The translations under genes were made by a program, and so were the position numbers. Shown one piece after another: positions 60,411-64,000 of a stretch of DNA of 64,000 nucleotides (within the stretch, counting starts at the first letter, position 1; each line of letters begins with the position of its first letter). The notes under the pieces were generated by a model. It was not told the origin of the DNA, made no database searches, and saw only the letters and a program-made list of their open reading frames with translations. Source of the DNA: Enterovirga rhinocerotis (GTDB taxonomy: Bacteria; Pseudomonadota; Alphaproteobacteria; Rhizobiales; Beijerinckiaceae); assembly GCF_004363955.1 (NCBI RefSeq), contig NZ_SNZR01000011.1, positions 806,001 through 870,000 of the forward strand, given 5' to 3'.

Positions 60411-63155
60411 TCAGCCCCGGCGGCGGGAGGCGGGCGTTTTCGCGGGAGGCAGCGACTGACGGAGCTCGGTCAGGCTCGCCCACGGATCGCGCTTCAGCGA
60501 GGCGAGGCGCGCCGGCACCGTCTCGGTCGTGTAGGACGAGGGTTTCAGCGAGGCCTTGAGTTCGCTCCAGTCGAGCGGCACCGCCACGGGCGCGCCCGGC
60601 CTGGCACGGCTCGAATAGGCGGCAATCGCCGTCGCGCCGCGCCCGTTGCGCAGGTAGTCGACATAGATCAGTCCCCTGCGCGCGCTCTTCGAGGCTTTTG
60701 CGATGTAGCGGCCCGGATCGTCAGCCGCCATCTCGTCGGCGAGGGCCTTGGCGAAGGCCTTGACCTCCGGCCATGGGGCCTCGCCCGAGAGAGGCACCAC
60801 GACGTGCAGCCCCTTGCCGCCGGTCGTCTTCACGAAGCTTTCGAGCCCGAGCGTGCGGAGCCGCTCCCGCACGTCCTTCGCGGCGGCCATCACCTCGGCG
60901 AAGGCGACGCCCTCGCCCGGATCGAGATCCATGGTGATCCGGTCCGCCCGTTCGACGTCGGCCATGGTGCAGCCCCAGGGGTGGATCTCGAGCACGCTCG
61001 CCTGGACCAGCGCAACGACGCCGGCGATGTCGCGGACGTAGAGCACTTCCTCCTCGCCCTTCGCCTCCCGGACGGTTTCGCGCAGGATGTGGTCCGAGAG
61101 ACCGGCCCAGGAATGCTTCTGAAAGAAGCACTGCCCGTCGAGCCCGCCGGGGCAGCGCACGAGCGAGAGCGGGCGATCGGCGACATGCGGCAGCAGCCAG
61201 GCGGCGATGCTCTCGTAGAATTCCGCGAGGCGCTGCTTGGTGATGCCCGCATCGGGCCAGAGCACGCGCTCCGGGTGGGTGAGAGCGACGCCGGCGATCT
61301 CGGCCGTTCCGCTGCGGGGACGCTTGACCGCCGCGTTCGCGGCGGGTCTCGCCGGCTTCCGGGCCGCCGTCTCGGCGGGCAGGTCGCGGGGGCGCTCGCG
61401 CACGACCTCGTCCGGGCTCTTGTCCTCGCGCAGGCCCTTGAACGCGGCCTGACGCAATCGGCCATCGTCGGTCCAGCCCCGGAACTCCGCCTCGGCGACG
61501 AGCGCGGGCTCGACCCAGACGACGTTGCGCCGCTCGTCCGTGCTCGGCCGCGCCGCGAGCACCGGCGTCTTCCGGCGCAGCGGGTCGAGACGCTTGAACA
61601 GGTCGCGGGCGATCTCGGCGGTGTAGCCGGTGCCGGCCCGGCCCGCGAGCCGGAGATCGCCTTCCTCGTGATAGGCGAGGACGAGCGAGCCGACCGCGCG
61701 GCGTGAGGCGGAGGACGGCATGAAGCCGACGATCACGAATTCCTGACGCTCGGTGCACTTGACCTTGAGCCAGTCGTCGCCGCGACCCGACCGATAGGGG
61801 CGGTCGCGCCGCTTCGAAATGATGCCTTCGAGGCCGAGCCGGCACGCGCTGCGCACCATGGCCTCGCCGTCCGCCTCGAGATGTTCGCCGAGGCGGAGGT
61901 GCCCGGTGCCGCCCGCCGGAACGAGGTCCGCGAGCCGGGCCTTGCGCTCCTCGAGGGGGAGCGGGCGGAGGTCGTGGCCCTCGAGATGGAGAAGGTCGAA
62001 CGCATAGAAGACGGCCTCATGCGCGATCTTTCCGTTCGTGTCGGACAGAGCCTGCTGGAGGGCGGAGAAGCTCGCGACGCCGTCCTCGCCCTCGATCACG
62101 GCTTCCCCGTCGAGGATCGCGGTCGATACCGGAAGCGCTGCGACGGCCTCCGCGATGGCGGGAAACCGCTTCGTCCAGTCCAGCCCGCGCCGTGTCGTCA
62201 GCCGGACGCCTTTGGCGGTCTTGAAGGCGATCAGACGGTAGCCGTCCCACTTGATCTCGTGCAGCCAGCGGTCGCCCTTCGGGACGACCGTCGCGAGGGT
62301 CGCGAGGCAAGGTTCGACGGAGCGGGGCATCGGCGCCTTGGCCGCCGTCTCGGTGTTCTTCCCCTCCTCATCCTGAGGTGCGCCGCGGAGCGGGGCCTCG
62401 AAGGACGTACCTCGGCTGCGCGTGCTTCGAGGCCGGCCTTTGGCCGGCACCTCAGCATGAGGAGGATTGGAATCCGTCCCGCCCTTCGCTCGCGCAGCGG
62501 AGCGTGACGGGGGCTTGGTGGCGCCCGCCTTCCGCGCCTCCGCCGCGACGCCGCGGCTCGAATCCCAGACCTTGCCCGACGCGTCGCCCGCGATCTCGCT
62601 CATGCTCCGGCCGGTCGCGACGGAGAGGGGCTTCTCGTCGAGGATATCGGGCTCGCCCTCGCCGCGCGCCGCCTCGTCCTCCGTCTTGATGAGGAGCCAG
62701 TTCTCGCGCGTCTCGCCCGGCTTTCCCTTCATCCGGACGAGATGCCAACCCCCGGAGAGCTTCTCGCCGTCGAGCCGGAACTCGAGATGGCCCTTGGCAT
62801 AGCCCTTCCGGGCATCGCCCTCCGGAAGCCAGTGGCCACGATCCCACAGCAGCACCGTGCCGCCGCCATACTGGCCCTGCGGGATCGTGCCTTCGAAGCT
62901 GTTGTACTCGACCGGGTGGTCCTCGACATGGACCGCGAGCCGCTTCTCGCCCGGTGAAAGGCTCGGTCCCTTCGTCACGGCCCAGCTCTTCATCACGCCG
63001 TCGAGTTCGAGCCGAAGATCGTAATGGAGGCGCGTCGCGTCGTGCTTCTGGACGACGAAGGCGAGCCCGTCTCCGGCCTTGCGCCGCTCGCGGCCCTTCG
63101 GTTCGGCCGTCCTGTCGAAATCGCGCTTGGCGCGGTAGGCCGCAAGCTTCGCCAT
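60411..63155 (-). CDS. ligD: DNA ligase D with in-frame palindromic insert
   Basis: This 914-residue multifunctional end-joining enzyme has three domains. A 3'-phosphoesterase occupies about residues 30-165 (FVVQKHDATRLHYDLRLELDGVMKSWAVTKGPS, HVEDHPVEYNSFEG). An ATP-dependent ligase follows, with the nucleotidyl Lys302 in EIKWDGYRL, LDGEAV and LEGIISKRRDRPYRSGR. A primase-type polymerase domain runs from about 620 (GVALTHPERVLWPDAGITK, metal site DLD 743-745, TTGGKGLHVVVPL). Residues about 231-265 in the first linker come from a palindromic repeat. No ku gene is in the window. Confidence 0.94.
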   Translation of the reverse strand: MAKLAAYRAKRDFDRTAEPKGRERRKAGDGLAFVVQKHDATRLHYDLRLELDGVMKSWAVTKGPSLSPGEKRLAVHVEDHPVEYNSFEGTIPQGQYGGGTVLLWDRGHWLPEGDARKGYAKGHLEFRLDGEKLSGGWHLVRMKGKPGETRENWLLIKTEDEAARGEGEPDILDEKPLSVATGRSMSEIAGDASGKVWDSSRGVAAEARKAGATKPPSRSAARAKGGTDSNPPHAEVPAKGRPRSTRSRGTSFEAPLRGAPQDEEGKNTETAAKAPMPRSVEPCLATLATVVPKGDRWLHEIKWDGYRLIAFKTAKGVRLTTRRGLDWTKRFPAIAEAVAALPVSTAILDGEAVIEGEDGVASFSALQQALSDTNGKIAHEAVFYAFDLLHLEGHDLRPLPLEERKARLADLVPAGGTGHLRLGEHLEADGEAMVRSACRLGLEGIISKRRDRPYRSGRGDDWLKVKCTERQEFVIVGFMPSSASRRAVGSLVLAYHEEGDLRLAGRAGTGYTAEIARDLFKRLDPLRRKTPVLAARPSTDERRNVVWVEPALVAEAEFRGWTDDGRLRQAAFKGLREDKSPDEVVRERPRDLPAETAARKPARPAANAAVKRPRSGTAEIAGVALTHPERVLWPDAGITKQRLAEFYESIAAWLLPHVADRPLSLVRCPGGLDGQCFFQKHSWAGLSDHILRETVREAKGEEEVLYVRDIAGVVALVQASVLEIHPWGCTMADVERADRITMDLDPGEGVAFAEVMAAAKDVRERLRTLGLESFVKTTGGKGLHVVVPLSGEAPWPEVKAFAKALADEMAADDPGRYIAKASKSARRGLIYVDYLRNGRGATAIAAYSSRARPGAPVAVPLDWSELKASLKPSSYTTETVPARLASLKRDPWASLTELRQSLPPAKTPASRRRG
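62363..62465. repeat. Palindromic element inside ligD
   Basis: Arms at 62363-62381 (CCTCCTCATCCTGAGGTGC) and 62447-62465 match as reverse complements with one mismatch. An inner perfect pair, GGCCTCGAAG/CTTCGAGGCC, lies at 62394-62403 and 62425-62434. This is the same repeat family as in imuB, placed in the phosphoesterase-ligase linker with the frame kept open. Confidence 0.85.
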
Positions 63156-63252
63156 TCCGACCGAACGCCGCCGCCCCAGCGCCCGTTCCCTCGTGCGCTC
63201 AGCGACGATGGTGCAGGCTGACCACGGCCCCGCTTTCGGCTAAGCATGGCGT

Positions 63253-64000
63253 ATGGCGACTTCGTTCCTCAACGATCTGATGCAGACCCTGAGCGATCGG
63301 GGCCGCTCCTGGATCGGCCGGCCGCGGGAGGCTGCCCGTCCGGGCGATCTCGCCGAACTCGGCGATGCGCTGCTCTCACGTCGCGGCGAAGCCTCGGGGG
63401 TCGTGCTGGCGCGCGCTCTTCTCGACGGCTATGCGGCCGCCCCCCTCGCGGCACGGCTCGCCTTCCTGACCGCGCTCGCGGACCGGTTCGGGCCAGATCG
63501 CGAGAGGCTCGACCGGGCCATCGCCGCCTATCAGGCCGATCCGACGGCGCGGGCGATGCACGAGCTTCAGGAGGCGGCCGAGCCGCGCCGGCAGGAACTC
63601 GTGCGCCGCCTCAATCTCGCGCCCGGCGGCACCGCCGCGCTCGTGCGCATGAGGCAGGAACTGCTCGGCCATCTGAAGTCGCGCCCCGATCTCGCCGAGG
63701 TCGACCGCGACTTCACGCATCTCCTCTCGTCCTGGTTCAACCGCGGCTTCCTGGTGCTGCGTCCGATCGACTGGACGACGCCCGCCAACATCCTCGAGCG
63801 CATCATCCGCTACGAGGCCGTGCACGCGATCGACGGTTGGGAGGATCTGCGCCGCCGGCTCGAACCCGCGGACCGGCGCTGCTACGCCTTCTTCCATCCC
63901 CAGCTCGTCGACAAGCCGCTGATCTTCGTCGAGGTCGCGCTGACGAACGGCATTCCCCGCGCCATCGCTCCCCTGCTCGATTCGAACCGCCTGCCGCAGC
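63253..64000 (+). CDS. Malonyl-CoA decarboxylase, N-terminal part
   Basis: The reading frame is open from an ATG at 63253 to the right window edge, giving about 249 residues. The protein starts MATSFLNDLMQTLSDRGRSWIG and has the helical N-terminal domain and the LAPGGTAALVRMRQELLGHLKSRPDL and FLVLRPIDWTTPANILERIIRYEAVHAIDGWEDLRRRLEPADRRCYAFFHP stretches of malonyl-CoA decarboxylase; the acetyltransferase-like catalytic part continues outside. It converts malonyl-CoA to acetyl-CoA. An ATG at 63246 is in another frame. Divergent from ligD. Confidence 0.9.
   Translation, partial: MATSFLNDLMQTLSDRGRSWIGRPREAARPGDLAELGDALLSRRGEASGVVLARALLDGYAAAPLAARLAFLTALADRFGPDRERLDRAIAAYQADPTARAMHELQEAAEPRRQELVRRLNLAPGGTAALVRMRQELLGHLKSRPDLAEVDRDFTHLLSSWFNRGFLVLRPIDWTTPANILERIIRYEAVHAIDGWEDLRRRLEPADRRCYAFFHPQLVDKPLIFVEVALTNGIPRAIAPLLDSNRLPQ

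Noticed and set aside
1-64000. CRISPR arrays, tRNA or rRNA genes, insertion sequences
   Set aside because: No regularly spaced direct repeats, no cloverleaf-like sequence and no transposase or integrase reading frame were recognised in the window.

Overview
The window looks like chromosomal DNA of a high-GC alphaproteobacterium of the order Hyphomicrobiales (Rhizobiales). The evidence is the fused trpE(G) gene behind a Trp-rich leader peptide, the uvrC-pgsA-moaD order, the imuA-imuB-dnaE2 cassette under a GAAC-N7-GAAC SOS box, DUF2125, DUF3297 and DnaJ/CbpM genes, and many GTG/TTG starts. I cannot fix the genus; a Bosea/Methylobacterium/Salinarimonas-like lineage fits. No rRNA, tRNA, CRISPR array, phage or transposase is visible. 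Almost all of the sequence is coding. Both window ends cut genes: a MocR-type regulator on the left and malonyl-CoA decarboxylase on the right.

Layout. 1-5.1 kb: MocR regulator/FMN-barrel pair, ChaC-like cyclotransferase, DUF2125 protein, trpE(G) with its attenuator. 5.1-8 kb: an orphan family-5 binding protein flanked by palindromic repeats, then an AT-richer orphan HEPN-like gene. 8-12 kb: hisC, tyrA-type dehydrogenase and an ABC-F ATPase. 12-17.7 kb: MFS carrier, dienelactone-hydrolase-like protein and a complete gltI-J-K-L glutamate/aspartate importer. 17.7-24.4 kb: fumarylacetoacetase, a three-gene GTGA-coupled mini-operon, an orphan ParA, a queC/queuosine-transporter/D-Ala-D-Ala-dipeptidase operon, an AbrB-VapC module and prs. 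24.5-27.6 kb: uvrC-pgsA-moaD. 27.6-33.1 kb: a probable low-oxygen/stress patch with a P-type ATPase behind a perfect FNR/FixK box, an NDH-2-like dehydrogenase, CbpM and CbpA. 33.3-36.3 kb: divergent amino-acid-type binding protein and GMC oxidoreductase.

36.3-43.5 kb: an sn-glycerol-3-phosphate-type (Ugp) importer ending in an EEP-family phosphohydrolase and interrupted by a vapBC module, followed by a GntR/UTRA regulator. 43.6-46.5 kb: MFS carrier and a LysR/FMN-barrel divergent pair. 46.5-52.4 kb: the imuA-imuB-dnaE2 mutagenic translesion cassette. 52.4-54 kb: a MotA/MotB-like stator pair. 54.1-57.3 kb: a tightly coupled DUF3095-folP-folB-folK-pterin dehydratase operon. 57.4-63.2 kb: a large MscS-type channel, a small membrane protein and ligD. 

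The most unusual observation is that palindromic elements of the kind normally found between genes lie in frame inside four coding sequences: imuB, ligD, uvrC and the Ugp permease. Three of these are DNA repair genes. In each case the element encodes an inter-domain linker or terminal extension. This resembles the protein-coding palindromic elements described in Rickettsia. No complete new multi-gene system is evident; the better candidates for follow-up are these elements, the divergent P-type ATPase, the HEPN-like orphan and the DUF3095 protein in the folate operon.
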